From Actinomycetes bacterium (GTDB lineage Bacteria; Actinomycetota; Acidimicrobiia; Spongiisociales; UBA5794), in contig JAHEEL010000048.1 of assembly GCA_024640745.1 (NCBI GenBank), forward strand, positions 1 to 12,826: a stretch of DNA of 12,826 nt. The letters are read 5' to 3'. Positions within the stretch are counted from its first letter, which is position 1, and each line of letters begins with the position of its first letter. The notes beneath the pieces were generated by a model. The model was not told the origin of the DNA. It was given only the letters and a program-made list of their open reading frames with translations, and did not search any database. Positions 6,450 through 12,826 of this stretch are shown piece by piece. The position numbers and the translations under genes are program-made.

Positions 6450-7994
6450 CTACCCGGGAGTGAGGAGGCTCCCGGCGATCGCTGCCGCCGTGCGACCAGA
6501 GCTCAGTGCAGCACTCATTCCGCCGCCACCCACCCAGGCACCGGCCAGGAAGAGGTTCGGGATCGGTGCCCTTGGGCTCCGCCGGTTGAGGAGGTTCTCG
6601 ACCGTCTGCCGCCGCCCGTAGATGCTGCCCTCCTGGGCAAGGCCGTAGCGCACGTCGGTCAGCGGCGTGCCTACCTCCCGGATGACAATCGATTCCCGCA
6701 GCCCGGGGATCAGCCGCCCGGCCCGGTCGATCAGGAGATCCGCCGCCTCGTTCTTCAGGCGGAGATACTCGGGGTTGTCCGAGTATCCCGCCAACGCTCC
6801 CCCGGTCCCCCACACGTTCGCGTAGTCCCACGGCGCCAGCGACATCATCACGAGGACGCTGTGCCCGTCGGGGGCACATCCCGGGTCGGCATCGGTGTAG
6901 TTGGCGATCACCATTCCGGCATTCGAGAAGTCACCGGATGCCGTCGCGGCGTAGTCGGCCTCGACGTCGTAGCCCTCGGCCAGGAAGTACTCGTGATGAA
7001 CCCAACCCTCGGCCGCGAGGTCGCGATCGAGTCCCAGGTAGACGACCAGGTTGGAGAGAGCCGGCAGGTCGCTTTCGACGCCCGTGAGAAACCCAGCGTC
7101 GAAGTGCTCCGGCCCGATCATCGCGACCGTGGCCGACGGGCTGGCGTTCGAGATGAACACATCGGCCTCGATGCGCAGGCCGCGATCCGTCTCGAGAGCA
7201 ACGATCCGCCCGTCCACCACCTCCATGCTGGTTACCCGGTTCCCGAATCGAACGGTACCCCCGCGCTGGAGGATCCCCTCGACGATCGCCCGGCTCATCG
7301 CCTGACTCCCTCCCTTCGGATACCAGGCTCCCGTGGTGTGATAGCTGTGGAGCGCGAGGGAGAAGAGGCCGGCTGAGACCTGGGAGGGGGGCAGGCCGAA
7401 GTAGCCCCAGAGCGCGGACACCACCGCTTGCAGGCGTGGGTCGGAGATGTGGATGGCCATGAACGTGCGCCAGGACTGGGAGAACGCCGCGGCCATGTCC
7501 GGATAGCGCTCGAGCATCTCCATCGGTGTTGCCTTCGCGCCGGAGGATCGGTCCTCTCCGTACCGGGCAACATCGCCGGCCACCCGCCCAATCGCTGCAA
7601 AGAGGCTATCGATACCGTCCGCCTCGGCCGGGAACGCTGCCTTCAACTCCCGGAGGTACTCCGGTAGACGCGCCGGCACGGTGATCTCGAACTCCCCGAA
7701 CCGCGCCGTGTAGAACGGGTCGATCTGCGTGACTTCAACCCGATCGAGCACGCCCAGGTCGTCGAGCATCGGGTGCAGCCAGCCGCCCGGCCCGGCGCCG
7801 TCCAGGGCGTGGAGCGCCACCTCGAAGCGGAAGCCTCGCCGCTTGAACTCATGGGCGTAGCCCCCTGGGACGGTGTGGTGCTCTATGACGGCTACCTCGT
7901 GGCCGGCGCGGGCGAGGTAGCCCGCAGCACCGAGCCCTCCGAGGCCGGCGCCGATGACGGCAGCATCGACGCGCAGCGTCTCGGCCTCACCCAT
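6450..7994 (-). CDS. FAD-dependent oxidoreductase, phytoene desaturase / CrtISO / retinol-saturase-like
   Basis: This flavoenzyme has 514 residues, the usual length for CrtI/CrtISO-type amine-oxidase-fold proteins. The N-terminal Rossmann motif is AAVIGAGLGGLGAAGYLARAG (11-31, GxGxxG at 15-20), with acidic Glu38 to bind the FAD ribose. GGYAHEFKRRGFRFEVALHAL (44-64) matches the family's second conserved block, and the C-terminal FAD-contacting motif NLFLAGAWVGGGGMSAAL (480-497) is intact. The middle region (about 90-270) is the variable substrate domain. Family members desaturate, isomerise or saturate long conjugated isoprenoids. Here the substrate cannot be read from sequence, and no phytoene synthase or other carotenoid gene is in the window. 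The ATG overlaps the end of the AI-2E gene by 8 bases with no clear ribosome site, so translation is probably coupled. It may form one transcript with the MMPL exporter downstream. Confidence 0.88.
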   Translation of the reverse strand: MGEAETLRVDAAVIGAGLGGLGAAGYLARAGHEVAVIEHHTVPGGYAHEFKRRGFRFEVALHALDGAGPGGWLHPMLDDLGVLDRVEVTQIDPFYTARFGEFEITVPARLPEYLRELKAAFPAEADGIDSLFAAIGRVAGDVARYGEDRSSGAKATPMEMLERYPDMAAAFSQSWRTFMAIHISDPRLQAVVSALWGYFGLPPSQVSAGLFSLALHSYHTTGAWYPKGGSQAMSRAIVEGILQRGGTVRFGNRVTSMEVVDGRIVALETDRGLRIEADVFISNASPSATVAMIGPEHFDAGFLTGVESDLPALSNLVVYLGLDRDLAAEGWVHHEYFLAEGYDVEADYAATASGDFSNAGMVIANYTDADPGCAPDGHSVLVMMSLAPWDYANVWGTGGALAGYSDNPEYLRLKNEAADLLIDRAGRLIPGLRESIVIREVGTPLTDVRYGLAQEGSIYGRRQTVENLLNRRSPRAPIPNLFLAGAWVGGGGMSAALSSGRTAAAIAGSLLTPG

Positions 7995-9273
7995 CGGCCG
8001 CCGCGCTCGCTCCCCCGTTCCCGTTTCCGTTCACAAACGGTTCTCGATCGATCACCTTGGCATAGAGGTAGGACGCCACCTCCTTGATCGTTGCAACGAT
8101 GGGGACCGCGAGCAGGGAGCCGATGAGCCCGGCCACGTTGAACCCGACGATGAGGGAGACGATGATGATCACGGGAGAAAGGCGCACCGCGCGACCCATC
8201 ACTTTCGGGGCGATGATGGTGGCCTGAGCCTGCACGACCACGACGTAGATGCCCACCACGATCAGCGCGAAGATGAAGTTGTTCAAATCGGGCCAGCGGG
8301 TCGACCCTCCCACGAGCGCGGCCAGGACTCCGGGGATGGCGGCGATGATCGGCCCGAACGTCGGAATCATGTTGAACAGCATCATGATCACGCCCATCAG
8401 AAACGCCCCTTGAACACCAACGAAGGCAAGGACGGCGAAGACCATGAGGCCCGTGATGAAGCTGTTCACGAGTTGCCCGTAGATGTAGCCGCGCCAGATC
8501 GCTCCGGTACGGTCGGCGAGCATCATGCCGTCTCGCTCGTAGCCGGGAGGGACCGTTCGATGGATCCACGAGTAGAACCGCGCGCTATCCGCGTTGAGAT
8601 AGATGGCGATCATCAGCGTGATGAGTGCCGACGCCACCATGGCGGTAACGAGGCCGGTCACCGTCCGGATCGAGTTGAACGCCCCGCCCATCATCGCCTG
8701 CAGCGCCTCCGCGTCGATCCTGACACCGTCGCCCGACGTGCCGTCTTCGGCCGTCTCGTCGAGCCAGTCCTGGATCGGGGCGGTGATCTCGCTCATGTCG
8801 ACCCTGACGCCGAGGACCCTGAGGCCGTCGGCGTAATCCACGAACCACTCCGCCGAGCTGCGGACCGAATCCTGCATCCCCTCGATGTTCACACCGGCAA
8901 GCGACTGAGTGATCCCGATCGCGAGAACCGCTATCAGGGCGAGCGACACGACGAGCACCACGATGTAGCCGAACGCAAGCGACATCCACCGCGGCAGGTG
9001 CAGACGCCGGTGGAGGAACCGCACCATCGGAGCAACGAGGAAAGCCAGGATCCCGGCAACGGCGAGGATCGGCAACGCGTCACGGGACATCCAGAACACG
9101 ATCGCTGCAAACACCACGAGGCCGACGGCAACGGCGATCTTCGTCGGCGGGGACCACGGCGGCGACGGCGGACCGAGTCGGGCACCGGTCACCGGTGGAC
9201 CTGAGGCCGTTGACTCAGCAGACGAATCCGAGGCAGGTTGATCGGCGATGGTTCCTCCGGGTTCTGCGTGCAC
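7987..9273 (-). CDS. AI-2E family (PerM-like) transporter, GTG start
   Basis: This is a multi-pass inner-membrane protein of the AI-2E/PerM family, 428 residues from the chosen start. A Pro/Ser-rich, probably disordered N-terminus (about 1-43) leads into paired helices at about 45-84 (with the family stretch DALPILAVAGILAFLVAPMV, 65-84) and about 98-120. A soluble segment follows at about 125-200, then helices from 205. The conserved C-terminal block includes FNMIPTFGPIIAAIPGVLAAL (300-320), IIAPKVMGRAVRLSPVIIIV (353-372) and GLIGSLLAVPIVATIKE (382-398). Members are proposed exporters of small molecules or ions, and autoinducer-2 export is known for only a few, so the substrate is open. The frame stays open to 9771, but that extension is antisense to the VIT gene. 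GTG at 9273 has GGGAG 6 bases upstream and keeps the two divergent genes apart by 171 bp. Confidence 0.88.
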   Translation of the reverse strand: MHAEPGGTIADQPASDSSAESTASGPPVTGARLGPPSPPWSPPTKIAVAVGLVVFAAIVFWMSRDALPILAVAGILAFLVAPMVRFLHRRLHLPRWMSLAFGYIVVLVVSLALIAVLAIGITQSLAGVNIEGMQDSVRSSAEWFVDYADGLRVLGVRVDMSEITAPIQDWLDETAEDGTSGDGVRIDAEALQAMMGGAFNSIRTVTGLVTAMVASALITLMIAIYLNADSARFYSWIHRTVPPGYERDGMMLADRTGAIWRGYIYGQLVNSFITGLMVFAVLAFVGVQGAFLMGVIMMLFNMIPTFGPIIAAIPGVLAALVGGSTRWPDLNNFIFALIVVGIYVVVVQAQATIIAPKVMGRAVRLSPVIIIVSLIVGFNVAGLIGSLLAVPIVATIKEVASYLYAKVIDREPFVNGNGNGGASAAADG

Positions 9274-9326
9274 AGCGTACTCCCGCACTCCTGATGACTC
9301 GATGCAACCGACCTCGTGCGGCGGTT

Positions 9327-9342
9327 CGCCGGCGTGCCGGCG
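9327..9342. promoter_or_regulatory. Inverted repeat in the divergent AI-2E / VIT intergenic region
   Basis: CGCCGGC and GCCGGCG (7 bases each, 2-base gap) lie in the 171-bp region between the two divergent genes. It could be an operator, but in DNA this rich in GC such repeats also arise by chance. No other convincing site is visible in this gap besides the -10 next to the VIT start. Confidence 0.2.
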
Positions 9343-9431
9343 CTCAGCTCGTCTCCTCTCGTATCCTCTTCGGCGTCCGCAGCCCGCGGATTGAGGACGA
9401 CGGCCTGGAACGGATGCCGTCCTCGCGCCGG

Positions 9432-9437
9432 TACGAT
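9432..9437 (+). promoter_or_regulatory. Putative -10 element (TACGAT) for a leaderless VIT transcript
   Basis: TACGAT matches the TANNNT -10 consensus and ends 7 bases before GTG at 9445, the spacing expected when transcription starts on the start codon itself. No Shine-Dalgarno sequence precedes either the GTG or the nearby ATG at 9436, and the ATG itself overlaps the hexamer. No good -35 is visible, as is common for leaderless actinobacterial promoters. Confidence 0.45.
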
Positions 9438-9444
9438 GGCTCCC

Positions 9445-10176
9445 GTGACGGCACCACCAGCACCGACCCCACCCGACGACTACGAAGATCATCTCGGCAC
9501 GTCGCGCCAGTACATGCGCGACATCATCCTCGGCGTCAACGACGGCCTCGTGTCGACCTTCCTCCTCGTCGCCGGTGTCGTCGGCGGTGGACTGACCGCG
9601 ACCCAGGTGCTCCTCACGGGAGTCGCCGGGGCGATCGCCGGCATGATCTCGATGGGCACCGGCGAATACCTCGCAACGAAGTCCCAAGAGGAGGTGTTCG
9701 ATGCCGAGATGAAGCTGGAGGCCCGCCACCTGAAGGAACATCGCGACCACGAACGAGACGAGCTTCGCCACATGTTCGGTGCCATGGGGCTGCGCGGCGA
9801 CGACCTCGAAACGGTCGTCGAAATCATCGACAACAACGACGATGCCATGCTCGGAGTGATGACCGGTCTCGAGTTCGGCGTGGTCGACACCGAGAAGCGC
9901 AATCCCTACTTCGCAGCGTTCGCTTCCGCCGGCCTCTTCCTCGCCGGCGCGCTGCCCTCCGTCCTCCCGTTTGCGTTCATCGACAACACCGGCACGGCGC
10001 TGCTCGTGGCTGCCGTCCTCACCGGACTCGGCCTCCTCGGTGTAGGTGCCGCGAAGACGACCATGACCAAGACCAGCCCGATCGTCTCGGCACTCGAGAA
10101 CACGGGGATCGGTTTCGCCGGGGGCGTCCTGAGCTACTTCGTCGGTCTGGCGTTCGACGCATTGATATCGTCCTGA
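9445..10176 (+). CDS. VIT1/CCC1-family Fe(II)/Mn(II) transporter
   Basis: This membrane transporter is homologous to plant VIT1 and yeast CCC1, which move Fe2+ or Mn2+ out of the cytosol. It has 243 residues from GTG at 9445. Helix 1 contains DIILGVNDGLVSTF (26-39) with the conserved Asp of the NDG motif. Helix 2 has GMISMGTGEYLATKSQEE (66-83) with the conserved Met and Glu that line the metal path. A Glu/His-rich cytoplasmic segment (about 82-128, with Glu at 94, 98, 103 and 106 and His at 95, 99, 102 and 109) matches the family's metal-binding domain. Three more helices lie at about 155-177, 183-203 and 220-240. Frames extend upstream to 9316 and to ATG at 9436, but the -10-like TACGAT 7 bases before the GTG favours a leaderless GTG. 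It is the only plus-strand gene, and its end overlaps the ABC ATPase gene by 43 bases. Fe versus Mn is not decidable. Confidence 0.9.
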   Translation: MTAPPAPTPPDDYEDHLGTSRQYMRDIILGVNDGLVSTFLLVAGVVGGGLTATQVLLTGVAGAIAGMISMGTGEYLATKSQEEVFDAEMKLEARHLKEHRDHERDELRHMFGAMGLRGDDLETVVEIIDNNDDAMLGVMTGLEFGVVDTEKRNPYFAAFASAGLFLAGALPSVLPFAFIDNTGTALLVAAVLTGLGLLGVGAAKTTMTKTSPIVSALENTGIGFAGGVLSYFVGLAFDALISS

Positions 10177-10949
10177 GATCGGACCGGTACGACCACGATT
10201 CCTCCGGCTCCATCATCGAGGATCCGAACGGTTGCTCCGTAGTGCCTTTGAATCAGCGCCGGCTCGAGAACGCGCGCGGCTGAGCCCTCGGCCACCACCC
10301 GACCTCCGGCGAGCAGCACCAGCCGGTCGGGGAACTGGCCGGCGATGGTCAGATCATGCATTGCGGACAACACGGTGAGCCTCCTCGTTCGCCGCAAGCG
10401 ATGCACCAACTCGAGAACCGCCTGCTGCTTGCCGATATCCAACGCAGTGGTGGGTTCGTCGAGCAGCAGGATCGGCGCCTCCTGGGCGAGCGCCCGGGCG
10501 ATGACGACGCGTTGAAGCTCTCCGCCCGACAGCGTTGTCACATCACGACGCGCGAGGTCGGATAGGCTCAACGCGCCGAGCACGTCGGCGACCACGTCCA
10601 GGTCGTGGCGCGACGGGCCGGTCACCTGCCCGAGGTGGGGCGTTCGGCCCAGCAGCACATAGTCAACGACGGCCATGCCGTGGGGCAGCACGGGATGCTG
10701 GGGAACGAGGGCGACGCCCTGCGCCAGTGCCCGCCGCCTGAGCATCGGCGAACTCACCCCGGCAATCGTCAATGAGCCCGTGAACGAGACGGCCCCCGTG
10801 ACCGCCCGAAGCAGCGTCGTCTTGCCGGCGCCGTTTGGCCCGATCAGACCGACCCACTCGCCCCCTTCGACGGCGAGGTTCACCGCGCGCAGGATCTCGC
10901 GCCCGTCGAGGACCACCCCCACGTCGGACAGGCTGAGCTCGGGCGTCAT
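10134..10949 (-). CDS. ABC transporter ATPase, FecE/BtuD type (iron, haem, siderophore or cobalamin uptake)
   Basis: This is the ATP-hydrolysing subunit of a binding-protein-dependent importer, 271 residues. It carries Walker A GPNGAGKTT (37-45), the Q-loop Gln84 (VPQH), signature LSGGELQRV (140-148), Walker B ILLLDEPTTALD (160-171) and the H-loop His198 (SAMHDLT), all intact. The C-terminal part RHYGATVRILDD and VVVPVR (235-257) resembles the tail common in FepC/BtuD-like ATPases. The frame is open upstream to 11408, but ATG at 10949 is chosen because it matches the family N-terminus, has GGGGGA 7 bases before it, and overlaps the permease stop as ATGA. The last 14 residues are encoded on DNA that also encodes the end of the VIT transporter on the other strand. 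Substrate follows from the permease and binding protein and remains unresolved. Confidence 0.93.
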   Translation of the reverse strand: MTPELSLSDVGVVLDGREILRAVNLAVEGGEWVGLIGPNGAGKTTLLRAVTGAVSFTGSLTIAGVSSPMLRRRALAQGVALVPQHPVLPHGMAVVDYVLLGRTPHLGQVTGPSRHDLDVVADVLGALSLSDLARRDVTTLSGGELQRVVIARALAQEAPILLLDEPTTALDIGKQQAVLELVHRLRRTRRLTVLSAMHDLTIAGQFPDRLVLLAGGRVVAEGSAARVLEPALIQRHYGATVRILDDGAGGIVVVPVRSQDDINASNARPTK

Positions 10950-11998
10950 GAGCCGATCCCCCGGGAGGAGCGGAGCACGATCGCGAAGAACGGCGCACCA
11001 AAGAACGCTGTGACGACGCCGATCGGGATCTCCGCCGGGGCAGCAATCGTCCGCGCAAGGAGGTCCGCGACGATCAGGAACGCACCGCCGAGGATGATCG
11101 AAAGGGGAAGCACGATGCGATAACTCGTGCCGAACACGATGCGGACGGAGTGCGGAACGATGATGCCGACGAAGCCGATGAGCCCCGACACGGCAACCAC
11201 GGCGGCCGTTCCCAACGTGGCGGCCAAGACGATCACGAGGCGCACCCGCGAGGGGTCCACTCCGAGCGTGACGGCTTCCTCGTCGCCGACGCTCAACACG
11301 TCCAGCCGGCGAGCTCCAGCCAACATCAGAGCGGACGCAACGACCACGTACGGGAGGACCATCCATACCTCGGACCATCCGACGGTGGAGAGCCTCCCGA
11401 GGATCCATCCGTAGACCTCCCGTAGCGTCTCATCGTTGCGTTGCTGCAGGTAGGTCTGGACGGCGGTGAGAAACGAGGCGACCGCGACGCCGGCCAGGAT
11501 GAGCGTGACCGCCGTCCGCCCGGCTCGGACCGAGTAGCCGATCGCGTACGTGGCGACGACGCCGCCGAGGCCGCCGAGGAACGCCAGGGTGGGAAGCGGC
11601 CCAAATGGTGTCGCGGAGATCGAAGGCCCGTAGGCGATGGCGATCGTCGCACCCAGCCCTGCGCCCGCTGCGACGCCGAGCAGATACGGATCGGCCAAGG
11701 GGTTGCGGAACGATCCCTGGTAGGCGCCGCCCGCTACCGCAAGGGTCGCTCCCACGATGCCGCCCAGGACCACTCGGGGCAACCGGAGCTCCCACAGGAT
11801 CGCCTCCTCCCGGGAGCTGAGCCCCGAATCGAGATCGACGAACGGCACCCTGTCCAGAAGCGACGCCAGCACTGCCGGTGCGTCCAGATCGACCGCTCCC
11901 AAGAGGATCGACAGGAGGCCGGCCCCGGCCAGGACCCCGAATGCCCCGGCGAGCCACCACCAGCGAAGGTGGCTCGGACGGATCTCGTCACCGTTCAT
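10946..11998 (-). CDS. ABC transporter permease, FecCD/BtuC family
   Basis: This is a ten-helix-type inner-membrane permease of the FecCD family, 350 residues, the normal length. Conserved landmarks are LRLPRVVLGGIVGATLAVAGG (71-91), FRNPLADPYLLGVAAGAGLG (97-116), the coupling-region stretch VSGLIGFVGIIVPHSVRI (270-287), and PAEIPIGVVTAFFGAPFF (321-338) near the C-terminus. Members carry ferric siderophores, haem or vitamin B12 through a homodimer. The frame extends upstream to 12172 inside the binding-protein gene, but ATG at 11998 overlaps that gene's stop as ATGA and gives a standard N-terminus. There is no strong ribosome site, consistent with coupled translation. Both of its ends are thus joined to neighbours by ATGA overlaps, giving a tight binding protein-permease-ATPase operon. 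Confidence 0.94.
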   Translation of the reverse strand: MNGDEIRPSHLRWWWLAGAFGVLAGAGLLSILLGAVDLDAPAVLASLLDRVPFVDLDSGLSSREEAILWELRLPRVVLGGIVGATLAVAGGAYQGSFRNPLADPYLLGVAAGAGLGATIAIAYGPSISATPFGPLPTLAFLGGLGGVVATYAIGYSVRAGRTAVTLILAGVAVASFLTAVQTYLQQRNDETLREVYGWILGRLSTVGWSEVWMVLPYVVVASALMLAGARRLDVLSVGDEEAVTLGVDPSRVRLVIVLAATLGTAAVVAVSGLIGFVGIIVPHSVRIVFGTSYRIVLPLSIILGGAFLIVADLLARTIAAPAEIPIGVVTAFFGAPFFAIVLRSSRGIGS

Positions 11999-12826
11999 TC
12001 GTTGGCACGCTCGACCACAGCCGAGGCAATCTGTTCGACGAGATTCACCACGCGCGGTCCCCACCGAGACGCAACGTCGTCGTCGAGTTCGACAACGGCC
12101 CCGATCTCGACCGCGCTCAGCGTGTCCCAACCCGGTCGCTCCGCAACGGTTGCGGCGCTCTGCGCACAGCACTTGGTGTCGGCAAGGAAGATGAGCTCCG
12201 GATCCTCCGCAAGGATGTGCTCGGCCGAGAGCTGCGGATAGCCGAATCCGTCCGGGTCGGCGTCGTCCGCGATGTTGATGAGCTCGAACATCGCGTAGAG
12301 CGAGCCCACGAAGGTCTGCGAGGTGGCGGTGTAATGGTCGGGGCTGACCTCGTGGTAGTACGTCACCCCTCCCCCGTCGACGGAGTCACCGATGGCCACG
12401 ATCTCCTCCTTCATCGCCTCGACGACGGCAAGTGCCTCATCGACATGCCCGGTTGCGGCGCCGGTCGCCTCGATCTGTTGGTACGCGATGTCGAGCGTTG
12501 CAGCCGCCGGCATGAGGAGCACCGGAATCCCCAGGGCGCTGAGACCGTCGGCGACATCTCCCGGGTCGTACATCAGCACCACGAGGTCGGCGCCGTAGCC
12601 GGCGATTGCCTCGAGATTCGGATCGAAGCCGGTGAGATCGGTCATGGGGGCGTCGGCCGGGAAATTGGACTGGTCGTCCACGGCGATGACCTGATCGCCG
12701 GCCCCGATCGCGAACAGCACCTCGGTCGAGGTCGGCGACAGCGAAACGATGTGATCTGGGCGCTCTTCGATCGTCACCGATCCGTTGACGGCCGTAACCG
12801 TGACGGGGAACTCGCCTTGGTTGGGG
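11995..12826 (-). CDS. ABC transporter substrate-binding protein, BtuF/FecB/TroA-like (N-terminus cut by window edge)
   Basis: This is the extracytoplasmic receptor for the adjacent FecCD-type importer; 276 residues are visible. The frame stays open to the right edge, and the residues before the internal GTG at 12777 (EFPVTVTAVNGSVTIEERP) are the usual start of the mature domain, so the GTG is not the start. The signal peptide and probable lipobox lie outside the window. The helical-backbone metal-receptor fold is shown by HIVSLSPTSTEVLFAIGAGD, then IAVDDQSNFP, and LEAIAGYGADLVVLM. A paired cysteine in LADTKCCAQ (codons 12166-12171) is notable. The linking helix (about 12400-12480) is rich in Glu/Ala. 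The family binds ferric siderophores, haem or cobalamin, and I cannot choose among them. It is the first gene of the operon seen here and overlaps the permease start as ATGA. Confidence 0.92.
   Translation of the reverse strand, partial: PNQGEFPVTVTAVNGSVTIEERPDHIVSLSPTSTEVLFAIGAGDQVIAVDDQSNFPADAPMTDLTGFDPNLEAIAGYGADLVVLMYDPGDVADGLSALGIPVLLMPAAATLDIAYQQIEATGAATGHVDEALAVVEAMKEEIVAIGDSVDGGGVTYYHEVSPDHYTATSQTFVGSLYAMFELINIADDADPDGFGYPQLSAEHILAEDPELIFLADTKCCAQSAATVAERPGWDTLSAVEIGAVVELDDDVASRWGPRVVNLVEQIASAVVERANE

Noticed and set aside
7954..9204. 416-codon open frame on the plus strand, opposite the AI-2E gene
   Set aside because: The translation is a low-complexity Asp/His/Arg/Glu-rich string typical of an antisense frame of a membrane protein gene. 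The opposite strand has clear AI-2E motifs.
9274..9771. N-terminal extension of the AI-2E gene up to 9771
   Set aside because: The extra residues show no family similarity and lie antisense to the conserved core of the VIT transporter. GTG at 9273 has a ribosome site and gives a normal length.
10950..11408. Upstream extension of the ABC ATPase frame
   Set aside because: It is Arg/Gly-rich out-of-frame reading of the FecCD permease gene. The ATG at 10949 matches the family start and sits in an ATGA overlap.
12392..12598. Short Ser/Ala-rich plus-strand frame inside the binding-protein gene
   Set aside because: It resembles a signal peptide only by composition and is fully contained in the antisense of a conserved binding-protein domain.

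Overview
The window is GC-rich, densely coded DNA. Every gene lies on the minus strand except one on the plus strand. It looks like an actinobacterial chromosome, probably an uncultured Acidimicrobiia-like lineage. The reasons are the high GC with strong third-position bias (which creates many long antisense shadow frames), GTG and TTG starts, AGGAGG-type ribosome sites, a lipoprotein with a Thr/Ala-rich linker, and a probable leaderless promoter. The lineage is an inference from style, not from a marker gene. I saw no rRNA, tRNA, CRISPR array, insertion sequence, phage gene or origin.

Layout from left to right. (1) 1-3340: an amino-acid ABC importer of the AapJQMP (PAAT) type, transcribed right to left. 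It comprises the lipoprotein binding protein aapJ, the permease aapQ and the permease aapM, which is cut by the left edge. The ATPase aapP is expected just outside. A perfect 14-bp hairpin sits between aapJ and aapQ, the usual place for a device that keeps binding-protein output above permease output. (2) 3548-9273: a minus-strand group made of an AI-2E-family (PerM-like) membrane protein, a CrtISO/phytoene-desaturase-like FAD oxidoreductase overlapping it by 8 bases, and, after 148 bp with GC-rich hairpins, a large RND/MMPL exporter. The redox enzyme suggests a lipid or isoprenoid-like cargo, but this is inference. (3) 9445-10176: the only plus-strand gene, a VIT1/CCC1-family Fe/Mn transporter, apparently started from a leaderless GTG. 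(4) 10134-12826: a BtuFCD/FecBCD-type importer (ATPase, FecCD permease, and a binding protein cut by the right edge). Its genes are joined by two ATGA overlaps, and its ATPase overlaps the VIT gene tail-to-tail by 43 bases.

Most of the window is therefore transport. It holds amino-acid uptake, a possible lipid-handling membrane group, and an iron, haem, siderophore or cobalamin importer facing a metal transporter. I did not find a clearly new system. The items most worth checking are the composite MMPL exporter (two extra predicted membrane segments and a calcium-loop motif) with its oxidoreductase neighbour, the aapJ-aapQ hairpin, the leaderless VIT start, and the convergent overlap of the two metal-related units.
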